Assembly: GCF_011365745.1 (NCBI RefSeq)
Contig: NZ_JAAOBY010000001.1
Coordinates: forward strand, 806,001 to 870,000
From: Flavobacterium turcicum
Lineage (GTDB): Bacteria; Bacteroidota; Bacteroidia; Flavobacteriales; Flavobacteriaceae
DNA: 64,000 nt
Reading direction: 5' to 3'
A program made the position numbers and the translations under genes. Of this stretch, positions 36,867-46,849 are shown piece after piece (the stretch's first letter is position 1; the number at the start of each line of letters is the position of its first letter). The notes beneath the pieces were generated by a model. It was not told the DNA's origin. It was given only the letters and a program-made list of their open reading frames with translations, and ran no database searches.

Positions 36867-38408
36867 ATGGCAGGAGGAAAACTAACCCCTAGACAGAAGA
36901 TGATTAACCTTATGTATTTGGTTTTCATCGCTATGTTAGCATTAAACATGTCCAAAGAAGTATTATCTGCTTTTGGATTAATGAATGAAAAATTTGAAGG
37001 ATCAAATACAGCAGCAGAACAATCTAATGCTCAAATGTTATTGAGTTTAGATGCTAAAGCTGCAGAGGCAGGCGGAGAGTTTAAAGACGCTGCTGCAACT
37101 GCTCACAAAGTAGAAACACTTACTAAGAATTTCTACGACTATATTGCAGGTTTAAAAACGGAAGTTTTAACAGGTACTGAAACAAATCCAGATACAGGTA
37201 AATTACCTTATGAGGAAATGGATAAAGGAGACAACTTAGATAATTCTTGGTTTAGTCCTGCAGGATATTCTGCAAAAGGTAACGAAGTCGTTAAAACTAT
37301 TGAGCAGTACAAAAATGATGTTAAGGCAGCTTTAGGTGGAAACAAAAAATTAGCGCCAATTTTAAGCGAAGTAGAGTCGAAATTTGATCTTGCACCAGTT
37401 AAAAACAAAGACGGAATAGCAATAGCATATTTAGATTACCATTTTAAAGGTTTTCCAGCTGTTGCTTCGTTAGCAAAGCTGTCTGCTTGGCAAAATGATG
37501 TTAAAAAAGTGGAGACAGATGTTTACAATACTTTATTAGGAAAAGCGGCCGTTGCTGCTGCTTCTTACAGCAATTATCAAGCGATTGTTGTTTTAGACAA
37601 GAGTGCTTACTTTCAAGGAGAACAAGTTACAGGTAAAGTAGTTTTAGGTCGTTATGACGAAAATACAAAACCAACTTCTTTTTCTGGTCCAGGAAAAATA
37701 GTTAACGGACAAGCTGTAATTTCGATGACTGCTGGAAGTGTTGGTGAGCAATCAATCAACGGCAAATTTACTTTCTTAGAAGACGGAAAGAACATTCCAT
37801 TACCTTTTCAAGGAAAGTACGTAGTTGTTCCTAGACCTAACTCTGCTACTATCTCAGCAGACAAAATGAATGTTGTTTATAGAGGAGTTGTAAACCCAAT
37901 TTCTATTTCTTTTGCAGGAATCGCTGATAACAATGTTAATGCTTCTGCACCAGGATTAACTAAAGTTGGTAACGGAAAATACAACATGAGCCCACAAGCT
38001 GGTAACGAAGTTGTAATCAATGTTTCTGGAAAAATGGCAGATGGTAAAGTAGCTTCTGATAAACGTGTGTTTAGAATCAAAGGTATTCCTGGTCCAACGG
38101 GTACTATCCGTGGAGAAATGGGAGTTGTTAAAGGTCCTAAATCAAGTTTAGAAATTTCTACTGTTGGAGCTAAGCTTGTTGATTTTGACTTTGAAGTAGG
38201 ATTGAGTGTAGTTGGTTTTAACTTAAAAGTTACTGGTCAACCTACCGTAGTTGTTCAAGGAAACAAATTAAACGCACAATGTAAAGCTGTTTTGGCAAAA
38301 GCCGGACGTGGAGATCAGGTTACTATTTCTGAGATCAAAACAAAATTAGAAGGAGCGGGTAGCTACTTGTTGCCAAGAACCGCACCTGTAATTTATGAAA
38401 TACAATAA
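36867..38408 (+). CDS. gldM: Gliding motility/T9SS motor shaft protein GldM
   Basis: 513-residue protein with a short cytoplasmic N-terminus, one membrane helix (about residues 15-33) and four periplasmic domains, the known GldM architecture. It transmits motor movement from GldL to the GldKN rings. The N-terminal MAGGKLTPRQKMINLMYLV holds Arg9, the residue reported to interact with GldL E49. Forty-four bp after gldL. Confidence 0.96.
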   Translation: MAGGKLTPRQKMINLMYLVFIAMLALNMSKEVLSAFGLMNEKFEGSNTAAEQSNAQMLLSLDAKAAEAGGEFKDAAATAHKVETLTKNFYDYIAGLKTEVLTGTETNPDTGKLPYEEMDKGDNLDNSWFSPAGYSAKGNEVVKTIEQYKNDVKAALGGNKKLAPILSEVESKFDLAPVKNKDGIAIAYLDYHFKGFPAVASLAKLSAWQNDVKKVETDVYNTLLGKAAVAAASYSNYQAIVVLDKSAYFQGEQVTGKVVLGRYDENTKPTSFSGPGKIVNGQAVISMTAGSVGEQSINGKFTFLEDGKNIPLPFQGKYVVVPRPNSATISADKMNVVYRGVVNPISISFAGIADNNVNASAPGLTKVGNGKYNMSPQAGNEVVINVSGKMADGKVASDKRVFRIKGIPGPTGTIRGEMGVVKGPKSSLEISTVGAKLVDFDFEVGLSVVGFNLKVTGQPTVVVQGNKLNAQCKAVLAKAGRGDQVTISEIKTKLEGAGSYLLPRTAPVIYEIQ

Positions 38409-38455
38409 TACAACGGTTGTATAAACCAAAGTCAATATTTTATTAGGACACTATT

Positions 38456-39346
38456 ATGAATGTAAGAAATCTTTTTATCGCTATCGTCTCTCTTTCTTGG
38501 AGCATTAGTTCCGTAGGGCAGTCGAATTTGCTAAATGCAAAAACTCCAGACCAAATTGGACTAAAAACTGCTGCACAGCTGGATTCAGATAACGATAAAC
38601 CATTAGCCTACGGTTATGTACACGACCGTGATGTTTTAATGGGTAAAACAACATGGGAAATTATTGATTTAAGTGAGAAGATCAATTTCTCCTTATATTT
38701 TCCTATTGATACAGCGAATATTGGTTCTGATAGAAGGTCTTTATATGATGTATTGACTAAGGCAATGAAAAATGGTCAAATCACTGAAGTCTATACTGAT
38801 AGTTATTTCAATACCAAAAAATCTTTGCAAGACATTCAGGGCTCTTTAACTCGTGTCGATACTACTGATGCTGGTAGAGAGCAATTAAATGCTGGTAATA
38901 GAATTTCTGATGAGTACATTGTCAGACAGGATTTATCTGCGCAAGATGTTACGCAATACAAAATCAAAGGGTATTGGTATTTTGACAAACGTCAAAGTGA
39001 GTTGAAATATCGTTTGTTAGGAATTTGTCCTATTACTCCTGACGTGTATACGATGAACAGTGATGAGAAAGATTATATCGAGTTGTTTTGGGTGTTTTTC
39101 CCAGCGGCGCGCGAAGTTTTACATAATGCAAAAGCTTTTAATGATAAAAATTCAGCGATGCCAGTTTCGTTTGATCAAATTTTGAACTCTCGCCGATTTA
39201 ACAGTTTGATTTATAAAGAAGAAAACGTTTACGGAGATCGTGCAATTGAAGAGTACATGAAAGACAATGCTCAAAATCAGTTGTTAGAATCTGAAAGAGT
39301 AAAAGACAAGATTAGAAATTTTGAATCGGATATGTGGAACTACTAG
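38456..39346 (+). CDS. gldN: Gliding motility/T9SS protein GldN
   Basis: 296-residue periplasmic protein with a signal peptide (cleavage near SVGQS), forming the ring complex with GldK. Typical segments: YGYVHDRDVLMGKTTWEIIDL and RLLGICPITPDVY, and a C-terminal RVKDKIRNFESDMWNY. Last gene of the operon; terminator 24 bp later. Confidence 0.96.
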   Translation: MNVRNLFIAIVSLSWSISSVGQSNLLNAKTPDQIGLKTAAQLDSDNDKPLAYGYVHDRDVLMGKTTWEIIDLSEKINFSLYFPIDTANIGSDRRSLYDVLTKAMKNGQITEVYTDSYFNTKKSLQDIQGSLTRVDTTDAGREQLNAGNRISDEYIVRQDLSAQDVTQYKIKGYWYFDKRQSELKYRLLGICPITPDVYTMNSDEKDYIELFWVFFPAAREVLHNAKAFNDKNSAMPVSFDQILNSRRFNSLIYKEENVYGDRAIEEYMKDNAQNQLLESERVKDKIRNFESDMWNY

Positions 39347-39370
39347 TTTCCGTAAGATTAAAACAGATAA

Positions 39371-39400
39371 AACTCTTACCCTTGTGGTAGGAGTTTTTTT
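39371..39400 (+). terminator. Terminator of gldKLMN
   Basis: AACTCTTACC/GGTAGGAGTT stem with one G-U pair, loop CTTGT, then a T run. Confidence 0.9.
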
Positions 39401-39430
39401 GTTTATTGGTGATATTTAAACTGATATTTT

Positions 39431-40480
39431 ATGATTGATTATTTAATAGTTGGTGCTGGCTTGGGTGGACTTTCTTTCGCAGAATGGGCACTTGAAAATG
39501 ATAAGACAATTTGTGTAGTGGATAATAATTCTCAAAACTCATCTCGTGTAGCTGGAGGTTTGTATAATCCGGTTATTTTGAAGCGGTTTAGCGAAGTATG
39601 GAATGCAAAGGAGCAACTTGAACAAATGAACGCTTTTTACAATAGAATTGAAAAACGATTATCTTTTCAGTTTGATTTTAAGAAACCAATTCTCCGTAAG
39701 TTTTTTTCAGTGGAAGAACAGAATAATTGGTTTACTGCTTCGGATAAAGTCAATTTAGCCCCTTTTTTATCAACTACTTTAATTCATGATACATTTATTG
39801 GTATTGAATCTCCTCATGGCTACGGTCAAGTATTACATACAGGTTATGTAGATACTGCTTTATTGCTTCAGGAATTTAGGGCTTTCCTTTCGGCATCAGG
39901 TCTATATGAAGAATTTGATTTTGAGTATGATGCTTTGGAGTTGATTACAGGAGGAGTGCGGTATAAAGGGATTATTGCCAAACATGTTATTTTTGCTGAA
40001 GGGTATGGCTTGCACGCTAATCCGTATTTTAACTCTCTTCCATTAGATGGAACTAAAGGCGAATTATTTATAATTGAGGCGCCTGGTTTAAAACTCGATG
40101 TAATAGTTAACACCAGCGTATTTATATTGCCGCTTGGAGAAAATCTTTTTAAGGTAGGAGCTACTTACAATTGGAAAGATAAAACCAATGACACAAGCGA
40201 GGAGGGCAAACAAGAATTGATTGATCGAATTCAAGAAATTATCAATTGTGATTTTAAAATTATATCTCATTTTGCAGGAATCAGACCCACCGTTCGAGAT
40301 AGAAGACCATTAATTGGAACGCACCAAATACATCCTCAATTACACGTTTTAAATGGTTTAGGAACTAGAGGCGTTATGTTGGGGCCGTCAATGGCTAAGG
40401 CCTTGTATGATTTTATCGAGTTTGAAAATGCCTTAGACCCAAGTATTGACTGTTGGCGATTTGAAAAGCGTAAAAAGTAG
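39431..40480 (+). CDS. FAD-dependent oxidoreductase (DAO/DadA type)
   Basis: 349-residue flavoprotein with N-terminal FAD-binding motif DYLIVGAGLGGLSFA and a glycine-oxidase/D-amino-acid-oxidase-like fold; the C-terminal segment GIRPTVRDRRPLIGTH and GLGTRGVMLGPSMA contacts FAD in this family. The VAGGLYNPVILKRF segment is typical of Bacteroidota members. Substrate not predictable. Convergent with the DUF983 gene, four bases apart. Confidence 0.88.
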   Translation: MIDYLIVGAGLGGLSFAEWALENDKTICVVDNNSQNSSRVAGGLYNPVILKRFSEVWNAKEQLEQMNAFYNRIEKRLSFQFDFKKPILRKFFSVEEQNNWFTASDKVNLAPFLSTTLIHDTFIGIESPHGYGQVLHTGYVDTALLLQEFRAFLSASGLYEEFDFEYDALELITGGVRYKGIIAKHVIFAEGYGLHANPYFNSLPLDGTKGELFIIEAPGLKLDVIVNTSVFILPLGENLFKVGATYNWKDKTNDTSEEGKQELIDRIQEIINCDFKIISHFAGIRPTVRDRRPLIGTHQIHPQLHVLNGLGTRGVMLGPSMAKALYDFIEFENALDPSIDCWRFEKRKK

Positions 40481-40484
40481 GGAT

Positions 40485-40874
40485 TTATTTTTTGTTTTGA
40501 TTAGGGTCATACGAAACAAACATATTGATATAAATGTTTCGAGCCCAGCGTAAAACAAACGGAAATAGTGCTGTTAATGCAATGATTATAACAACAAATG
40601 CCTCTTTTAAATTTGATTTAAAGAAGAAAAAAGAAATGACAAACGCTGCAATACCAATAGCGACATTTAATCCGTAGCTTACGTACATGGCTCCGTAAAA
40701 AAAGGATGGCTCTATTTGATATCTCAATCCACAATGACTGCAATTGTCATGCATTTTTAAAACTTGGGTTAAATGCCATGGGTTTTTTTGTAAATACATG
40801 CTCTCATTGTGACATTTAGGACAAGTTCCTGTTAAAATGCTATATAATTTGGATCCTTTTTTTAACATTTGCAA
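40485..40874 (-). CDS. DUF983 membrane protein with zinc-ribbon motifs
   Basis: 129-residue protein: N-terminal CPKC and CSHC pairs (TGTCPKCHNES, NCSHCGLRY) that could bind zinc, followed by two membrane helices (about residues 58-80 and 86-108). This is DUF983. Function unknown. Divergent from the ABC-F gene across 79 bp. Confidence 0.85.
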   Translation of the reverse strand: MQMLKKGSKLYSILTGTCPKCHNESMYLQKNPWHLTQVLKMHDNCSHCGLRYQIEPSFFYGAMYVSYGLNVAIGIAAFVISFFFFKSNLKEAFVVIIIALTALFPFVLRWARNIYINMFVSYDPNQNKK

Positions 40875-40953
40875 AAAATTTAATTTTCCTGATTTTAGTC
40901 CTACCAGAAGATAGGCAAATTTAATAAATCACAGAGGAATAAAATCACAATAC

Positions 40954-42861
40954 ATGCTTAATATACATAATTTATCGGTTTCTTTTGGTGGCTCTTATTT
41001 GTTTGAAGAAGTTACTTTTAGACTCGGTGCAGGAGATAGGGTTGGATTAGTTGGAAAAAATGGTGCGGGAAAATCAACCATGTTGAAAATGTTAGCGCGT
41101 GACTTTGCTCCAGACTCGGGCGTCATTTCTCAAGAGAAAGATATCAAAATGGGTTTCTTACGACAAGATATCGATTTTGAACGCGGTAGAACTGTTTTAG
41201 AAGAGGCATACGAAGCATTTACAGAGATAAAAGCTGTTGAGAAAAAGTTAGCAGAAATCAACCACCAATTGGTAACAAGAACGGATTACGAAAGCGATGA
41301 ATACAGCCAAATTATAGAAGATCTTTCTGATTATACGCATCGATTTGAAGTTTTGGGCGGTTACAATTATGTGGGCGACACTGAAAAAATTCTTTTGGGT
41401 CTTGGTTTTAAAAGAGAAGTTTTTGACAACCAAACCGAAACATTTTCGGGAGGTTGGAGAATGCGTATTGAGTTGGCCAAATTACTACTGCAATCGAATG
41501 ATGTTTTATTACTGGATGAGCCTACGAATCACTTAGATATTGAAAGTATCATTTGGTTAGAAAGCTTTTTACGTAATTACCCAGGAGTTGTGGTGATTGT
41601 TTCGCATGATAAAATGTTTTTGGATAACGTAACTAACAGAACTATTGAAATTTCATTAGGAAAGGCATACGATTTTAATAAGCCTTATTCTCAATATTTA
41701 GAATTGCGTCATGAAATTAGAGAGAAACAATTAGCTACTCAAAAAAATCAGGCCAAGAAAATTGAGGAGACTGAAAAATTGATTGAAAAGTTTCGCGCCA
41801 AAGCATCGAAAGCATCAATGGCACAGTCCTTAATTAAAAAATTAGATAAGGTGGAACGGATTGAGGTTGATGAAGATGATAATTCAGTGATGAATATTTC
41901 TTTTCCAGTTTCAAAAGAACCAGGAAGAGTAGTTATTGAAGCTGAGAATGTAACTAAAAGTTATGGTGACACAACGATTTTAAAAGATATAAGTTTACTT
42001 GTTGAGCGTGGAAGTAAAATTGCTTTTGTGGGACAAAATGGTCAAGGAAAATCGACTTTTATCAAAGCAATTGTTGATGAATTTGAATATCAAGGTTCTA
42101 TAAAGCTCGGTCATAACGTACAATTGGGGTATTTTGCTCAAAATCAAGCCGAATATTTAGATGGAGAGATTACATTGTTGCAAACTATGGAAGACGCAGC
42201 TGTAGATACCAACCGTATGAAAGTACGCGACATGCTTGGATCGTTTTTATTTCGTGGTGATGATGTTGAGAAAAAAGTAAAAGTACTTTCGGGTGGTGAG
42301 CGTAACCGTTTAGCACTATGCAAGCTTTTGTTACAGCCAATCAACGTGTTGTTAATGGATGAGCCTACCAATCACTTGGATATTAAATCTAAAAATGTTT
42401 TAAAAGCAGCTTTGCAAAAATTTGGAGGAACGCTACTTTTGGTTTCTCACGATAGAGATTTTTTACAAGGAATGTCGAATATTGTTTACGAATTCAAAGA
42501 CCAAAAAATCAAAGAGTACTTAGGTGATATCAACTATTTCTTAGAGCAACGCAACTTAGAAAACATGCGTGAAGTGGAGAAAAAGGACGCTGGTAAAGCT
42601 ACTGCACCTAAAGAGAGCAATAAAGCTTCGTACGAAGACCAAAAGAAAGGTAAAGCTTTGCAGAACAAACTCAGTAAGGTTGAGAGTCAAATCAAACAAT
42701 TAGAGCGCGACATTCAAAATGATGATAAAATGTTAACGTCTAACTACGACAAACACATCGAGGATGCTAAGTTTTTTACCGCTTACAATAAAAAGAAAGC
42801 AGATTTAGACCAACTTTTGTTAGATTGGGAAATCATTCAAGAAGAAATAGATAATTTATAA
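40954..42861 (+). CDS. ABC-F family ATPase (Uup/YheS-like)
   Basis: 635-residue soluble protein with two ABC ATPase domains and no membrane segments: Walker A GLVGKNGAGKST (about residue 36) and AFVGQNGQGKST (about 358), signatures TFSGGWRMR and VLSGGERNR, Walker B LLLDEPTNHLD and LLMDEPTNHLD. A charged interdomain linker and a C-terminal coiled coil are present. ABC-F proteins act on the ribosome in translation factor or protection roles; the C-terminal coiled coil suggests Uup. Confidence 0.92.
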   Translation: MLNIHNLSVSFGGSYLFEEVTFRLGAGDRVGLVGKNGAGKSTMLKMLARDFAPDSGVISQEKDIKMGFLRQDIDFERGRTVLEEAYEAFTEIKAVEKKLAEINHQLVTRTDYESDEYSQIIEDLSDYTHRFEVLGGYNYVGDTEKILLGLGFKREVFDNQTETFSGGWRMRIELAKLLLQSNDVLLLDEPTNHLDIESIIWLESFLRNYPGVVVIVSHDKMFLDNVTNRTIEISLGKAYDFNKPYSQYLELRHEIREKQLATQKNQAKKIEETEKLIEKFRAKASKASMAQSLIKKLDKVERIEVDEDDNSVMNISFPVSKEPGRVVIEAENVTKSYGDTTILKDISLLVERGSKIAFVGQNGQGKSTFIKAIVDEFEYQGSIKLGHNVQLGYFAQNQAEYLDGEITLLQTMEDAAVDTNRMKVRDMLGSFLFRGDDVEKKVKVLSGGERNRLALCKLLLQPINVLLMDEPTNHLDIKSKNVLKAALQKFGGTLLLVSHDRDFLQGMSNIVYEFKDQKIKEYLGDINYFLEQRNLENMREVEKKDAGKATAPKESNKASYEDQKKGKALQNKLSKVESQIKQLERDIQNDDKMLTSNYDKHIEDAKFFTAYNKKKADLDQLLLDWEIIQEEIDNL

Positions 42862-42864
42862 TTC

Positions 42865-42894
42865 AAAAAGAGCTTTAAAAAGGCTCTTTTTTTA
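42865..42894. terminator. Shared terminator of ABC-F and APP1-type genes
   Basis: AAAAAGAGC/GCTCTTTTT stem with A/T runs on both sides between convergent genes; the stop codon of the minus-strand gene overlaps its end. Confidence 0.85.
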
Positions 42895-43860
42895 TGAAAT
42901 AACTCCAATGGATTTTGAGTGCGCAATAGCTTCGCTACTGTCTTTAAAATAGCAAACAGAAACCTTTAGTGAAGCAATGTTGTCTAAGGTTGTTTTTATT
43001 TTCTTTTTTGGAGACAATCCCGTTTGTCTAATGTAAACAGCTTTTACCGTTACGGGGAAAATTTTACAGATTGCTTCGTATAAAAAAGCATCTTGTTGCG
43101 AATCATCGCCAAGCAATACATATTCAAGGTTGGGGTAAAACTCTAAAATGTGTTTGATTTTTTCAAATTTATGATTGTGATTGCCTCTACCTGTCGAAAA
43201 GAAATCCCAAAGGCTAGTTTTGATGTCCTTAAGTAACAAAACTGCTTCGGGTAACTGATGCATTTCAGTAAACTTAGTTATAAACCGATATAGATTCCAC
43301 TCGCTACTTGAAACATAAAAAAACACGTTGAACTCCTCACTTTGCGATCGACCGGCTGTGCTAAGCGCTTGGTAATGGGTTACAACATCATCATATACTG
43401 TGCGTTTATTGATGTTTTTAAAAAGTAGTTCGTATAGTTTTTTTAACGGATTAAAAGTGTGCGATACCAAAAAAGTATCGTCAATATCAGATATTATTCC
43501 AAGATTGCCCTTGTGAGGTCGTATAAAGGAGCCTTTTTCCGAAATACTTTTCTGTTTGTAGGGCGTGCTTACTTTGTATTCGTTCCAACCGTACTGCATT
43601 TCTGTATCCATTGGAATACAAAACTTAAAGTAGCCATCGTCTAGTGTTTTTGTGTGTATGTTTAGTCCTTTGTAATGCAAATAGACATCAGCGTTTGCCA
43701 AAGTTTTAATTTGAAACAATTTAATAATCGAACTAGCATTTTTTAAATTCTTCTTTTGAAAATTATATTCTTCACGGGAGGAGGGCTTAAAAACATGCCC
43801 CATGACAATCAATTCTTGGTCATTTGCATAGCCGCGATATAATTTTAGAATTGGTTTCAT
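42892..43860 (-). CDS. APP1-type phosphatidate phosphatase domain protein
   Basis: 322-residue protein with the APP1 catalytic domain: the haloacid-dehalogenase motif SDIDDTFL (about residues 127-134), FFYVSSSEWNLYRF, and YVLLGDDSQQD as the later motif. An N-terminal beta-rich region (about 1-110) precedes it. Yeast App1 dephosphorylates phosphatidate. Here it is divergent, by 61 bp, from a diacylglycerol-kinase-like gene, which would catalyse the reverse direction. Confidence 0.85.
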   Translation of the reverse strand: MKPILKLYRGYANDQELIVMGHVFKPSSREEYNFQKKNLKNASSIIKLFQIKTLANADVYLHYKGLNIHTKTLDDGYFKFCIPMDTEMQYGWNEYKVSTPYKQKSISEKGSFIRPHKGNLGIISDIDDTFLVSHTFNPLKKLYELLFKNINKRTVYDDVVTHYQALSTAGRSQSEEFNVFFYVSSSEWNLYRFITKFTEMHQLPEAVLLLKDIKTSLWDFFSTGRGNHNHKFEKIKHILEFYPNLEYVLLGDDSQQDAFLYEAICKIFPVTVKAVYIRQTGLSPKKKIKTTLDNIASLKVSVCYFKDSSEAIAHSKSIGVIS

Positions 43861-43877
43861 AAATTTTGGTACTTTTG
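43851..43877 (+). promoter_or_regulatory. Candidate promoter of the lipid kinase gene
   Basis: TACTTTTG at 43870-43877 matches TAnnTTTG exactly; TTG at 43851-43853 is 16 bp upstream, shorter than the usual spacing. Confidence 0.4.
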
Positions 43878-43921
43878 AAAGAGTACAAATTAAAGATTTT
43901 TAAGTAATAAACGACGCGAAA

Positions 43922-44809
43922 GTGAAAAAGAATATATTGTTGGTGGTTAATCCTATCTCAGGTGATATTGACAAATTAGAAATTATAACTATGGTTTCAG
44001 AATTTGCCGAAAATCTCGGAGTGAATCTTGAGGTGTACACCACATCTGGCGAGGATGATATTGAAAACATCAAAACCTTGTATGACAAATCTCTTTTTGA
44101 ACGAATCCTGGTGGCTGGCGGTGATGGCACTATTAAAATGGTGGCTGAGGCAATGGAGGAGCACGATGTTATCTTGGGGATTTTGCCAGCAGGTTCTGCA
44201 AATGGTTTGGCGGTCGATTTGAATTTACCAACTACCATTGAAGAGAATCTTGAAATTGCATTTTCTGGAGAAACAAAAGCCATTGACATGATTGCAATAA
44301 ACGGTAAAAAAAGCATCCATTTAAGTGATATTGGTTTGAATGCTGATTTGGTTAAGAACTACGAAAACGGAAGCATTAGAGGTAAAATAGGGTACATGCT
44401 GCAAACTGTTTCGACACTAATTGATTTAGAACCTCCTTTTTTTGCAACCATTACAGGAGATTTTCCTACTGTTGCTTGTGAGGCGCGCATGATTGTTATT
44501 GCCAATTCACAAAAATACGGAACAGGAGTAACCATAAATCCAGCGGGACTGATGGATGATGGATTGTTTGAATTGGTGATTTTAAAAAATATGGATTTAG
44601 TGCTTTTTGGTAAAATTATCACCGGAAACATGCCAATAAATGATGAAGATGTCGAAATTATTTCGACGAAAAAAGCAACAATAACGACTCAACAACCGGT
44701 TAATTTTCAAATTGACGGAGAATATTGTGGGAAGCAAACTAAGCTCGATATCGCTATTTTACACCAACAAATAAAAGTTGCAGTTCCTATTGTTACTAGC
44801 GCTACTTAA
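43922..44809 (+). CDS. YegS/BmrU-type lipid kinase (diacylglycerol kinase catalytic domain)
   Basis: 295-residue soluble or peripheral kinase. The N-terminal VVNPISG, nucleotide motif AGGDGTIKMVAEAM and PAGSANGLA are the DAGK catalytic signatures; the C-terminal beta domain contains VNFQIDGEYCG. Likely phosphorylates diacylglycerol or a similar lipid. The start is GTG 43922, which yields the family-like MKKNILLVVNPISG. Its last eight bases overlap the convergent gene. Confidence 0.9.
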   Translation: MKKNILLVVNPISGDIDKLEIITMVSEFAENLGVNLEVYTTSGEDDIENIKTLYDKSLFERILVAGGDGTIKMVAEAMEEHDVILGILPAGSANGLAVDLNLPTTIEENLEIAFSGETKAIDMIAINGKKSIHLSDIGLNADLVKNYENGSIRGKIGYMLQTVSTLIDLEPPFFATITGDFPTVACEARMIVIANSQKYGTGVTINPAGLMDDGLFELVILKNMDLVLFGKIITGNMPINDEDVEIISTKKATITTQQPVNFQIDGEYCGKQTKLDIAILHQQIKVAVPIVTSAT

Positions 44810-45950
44810 AAGGATTTCGTTCTTGCCAAATGGTTTCTGGCTCCAAATAAGGAAACAACAAGGGCATAAATCGATTAATGATTGGGTTGCTATGTCGCAT
44901 CAAACCGAACATGTCAACTGGTACTGCACCAACGGAGCTTTTAATTTCAAGCGCCGTTCTTGCAAAAACAATTTCGTTAAATCCTTTATTGATTGAATAG
45001 GCAATCATATCGTATAACATATTCAAATACAACATCTTTTCTCGTTGTAGCAAATCATCGTAACCCAAAAAATAGGTTTCCATAGTGTTGCCGTTTTTCA
45101 ATAAAGTGTTAAATCCAATTAGTTCATCATCAATAAAGTATCCGTAAAATAAAAACTGGTCTTTGAGAATTTCTTTCAGCTTCTGGAAATGATTTTTGGC
45201 TAGAAAAAAGGTGTTAAAGGGAGCGTTTTTAGCGACGTGTAAATACAATTCATAAATGCGCTCTTCAAAATAAATAATATCTTCTAAATGTAATTTTCGT
45301 TTTTCGATTCCTGCTGCTTTTTTGCGAGCTCTTTTGTATTGGTCTCTGTATTTTTTTGATAATGCATCTATGTAATCTTGTTCGTTTTTCCAAGATTCTT
45401 TAATACGAAACAACATGGAAGGCTGGGTGCTAAATCGATAATAATTTTTAAACGAAGGAATTTCAAAATCACTGATTTCCTTCTTCTCAAAATCCTTGTA
45501 AGTACTGATGTGTACTTTTTTACCTAATGACTTATATTTTTTTTCTAATGCTTTACTCGCTTGCTGAATGCATGCCAACGCTTCTTTTTTGGGAGTATCA
45601 CTGGCGAAAGCCATAGCGTTTTGACCTGTAAGCATGTTGTTGCCCATAACTAATACGTGGGCTCCAAAATTTTTAAAGGCAAAGTTACGGATGTTTGTTT
45701 TTAATGATTTATCGCGAGCACCGTATGATGGTACTTGGTTTAAATCTAAAAATTGACCAAGTGCAATTCCTTTTAATTGGTTTTCCTGATAAATCCCAAT
45801 AAAATGGCAATCCATATTTTCGGGTGCTGATTCCTCTAAAATTTGTAGGTAATTACGAGTAAGAAAAAGATTGGTCACAGCAATAGTGTCCCACTCTAAA
45901 GGAAGAGTAATAGCTGAAGTAAATAATTGAAATGAAAACGAGGAGGTCAA
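44802..45950 (-). CDS. Acetyltransferase-like (GNAT/FemX-related) protein
   Basis: 382-residue soluble protein without signal peptide. The central SKKYRDQYKRARKKA and later GFNTLLKNGNTMETYFLGYDD segments resemble the GNAT-like, peptidogalycan-biosynthesis/FemX group. Acceptor and acyl donor are unknown. Its 3' end overlaps the lipid kinase gene by eight bases in convergent orientation. Confidence 0.7.
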   Translation of the reverse strand: MTSSFSFQLFTSAITLPLEWDTIAVTNLFLTRNYLQILEESAPENMDCHFIGIYQENQLKGIALGQFLDLNQVPSYGARDKSLKTNIRNFAFKNFGAHVLVMGNNMLTGQNAMAFASDTPKKEALACIQQASKALEKKYKSLGKKVHISTYKDFEKKEISDFEIPSFKNYYRFSTQPSMLFRIKESWKNEQDYIDALSKKYRDQYKRARKKAAGIEKRKLHLEDIIYFEERIYELYLHVAKNAPFNTFFLAKNHFQKLKEILKDQFLFYGYFIDDELIGFNTLLKNGNTMETYFLGYDDLLQREKMLYLNMLYDMIAYSINKGFNEIVFARTALEIKSSVGAVPVDMFGLMRHSNPIINRFMPLLFPYLEPETIWQERNPFK

Positions 45951-46047
45951 TAGGATTTTTAATTTTCCTCAAAATTAAGTAATAATCTTAATGTTTTATA
46001 TCTTCTTGATTAAATAGCTATCTTTAACCTGATAAAAAGATATAAAA

Positions 46048-46329
46048 ATGAAAAAATTAACTCCAGATGTTCTCAAGCCAGCATTAGCCAAGCTTAGTGG
46101 TTGGGAATTGAATAACGATCGTATTTGCAAAGACTTTATTTTTTCTGATTTTAAACAAGCTTTTGCTTTTATGGTTCAAGTGGCGCTGCTGTGCGAAAAA
46201 CAGAATCATCATCCAGATTGGTCAAATTCTTATAATAAAGTTTCAATTGCCTTAACAACTCACGATCATAATGGAGTTACTGATTTAGACCTGCAAATTG
46301 CGGAAGCAATTGAAACGATAAAACAATAA
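46048..46329 (+). CDS. 4a-hydroxytetrahydrobiopterin dehydratase
   Basis: 93-residue pterin-4a-carbinolamine dehydratase that regenerates pterin cofactor after aromatic amino acid hydroxylation. The active-site motif is present as EKQNHHPDWSNSYNKVSIALTTHDHNGVT (shown here in two overlapping parts, EKQNHHPDW and THDHNGVT). No hydroxylase gene is visible nearby. A TATCTTTA element at 46019-46026 could be its -7 box. Confidence 0.93.
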   Translation: MKKLTPDVLKPALAKLSGWELNNDRICKDFIFSDFKQAFAFMVQVALLCEKQNHHPDWSNSYNKVSIALTTHDHNGVTDLDLQIAEAIETIKQ

Positions 46330-46366
46330 AAGCTAGTAGTTAAAAAATAATTACAAAATGCTTAGA

Positions 46367-46849
46367 TTATTGCCAAGCGCAAATAATACCGCCCATAATC
46401 ATAAATGATACGATCCAATATCCGCTAACAATTGCTGTGTAAGTAAAACTACGTTTTTCGTGTAAAGCGGTTGTTCCTATTATCGGTAAAACCAAGAAAA
46501 GCCCCGATAAGAAGCCATGAAGAGCTCCGTGTTTAAAGGTTCGAAAAGCTGTTCCGTAATCGTTCATAAATGCTCCATAAGATGGTTTAGCTGATGCTGG
46601 ATCACCACCAATCATTCCTAATGCACCAAATTGATGAATAGTTAGTGTTTGCATTAAAAAACTAATCATTAGTGCGTAAATAATTGATACACCAAACAAA
46701 ACAAATAAATTAGTTTGTTGCAATTGCGCCAAAGTTAGTCCTGTTTCTTTCATCCATCGTGTACCAAAAACTTTAGGGTGGTACCATATAGATCCAACTG
46801 CAAATGTTGATAAAGCGGCTACCAGCAGTGCTAAAAAATTGATTTCCAT
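46367..46849 (-). CDS. DUF1761 membrane protein
   Basis: 160-residue protein with four hydrophobic segments; FAVGSIWYHPKVFGTRWMKETG near residues 17-38 is the DUF1761 signature. Function unknown. Stands alone and convergent to the pterin dehydratase gene. Confidence 0.85.
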   Translation of the reverse strand: MEINFLALLVAALSTFAVGSIWYHPKVFGTRWMKETGLTLAQLQQTNLFVLFGVSIIYALMISFLMQTLTIHQFGALGMIGGDPASAKPSYGAFMNDYGTAFRTFKHGALHGFLSGLFLVLPIIGTTALHEKRSFTYTAIVSGYWIVSFMIMGGIICAWQ

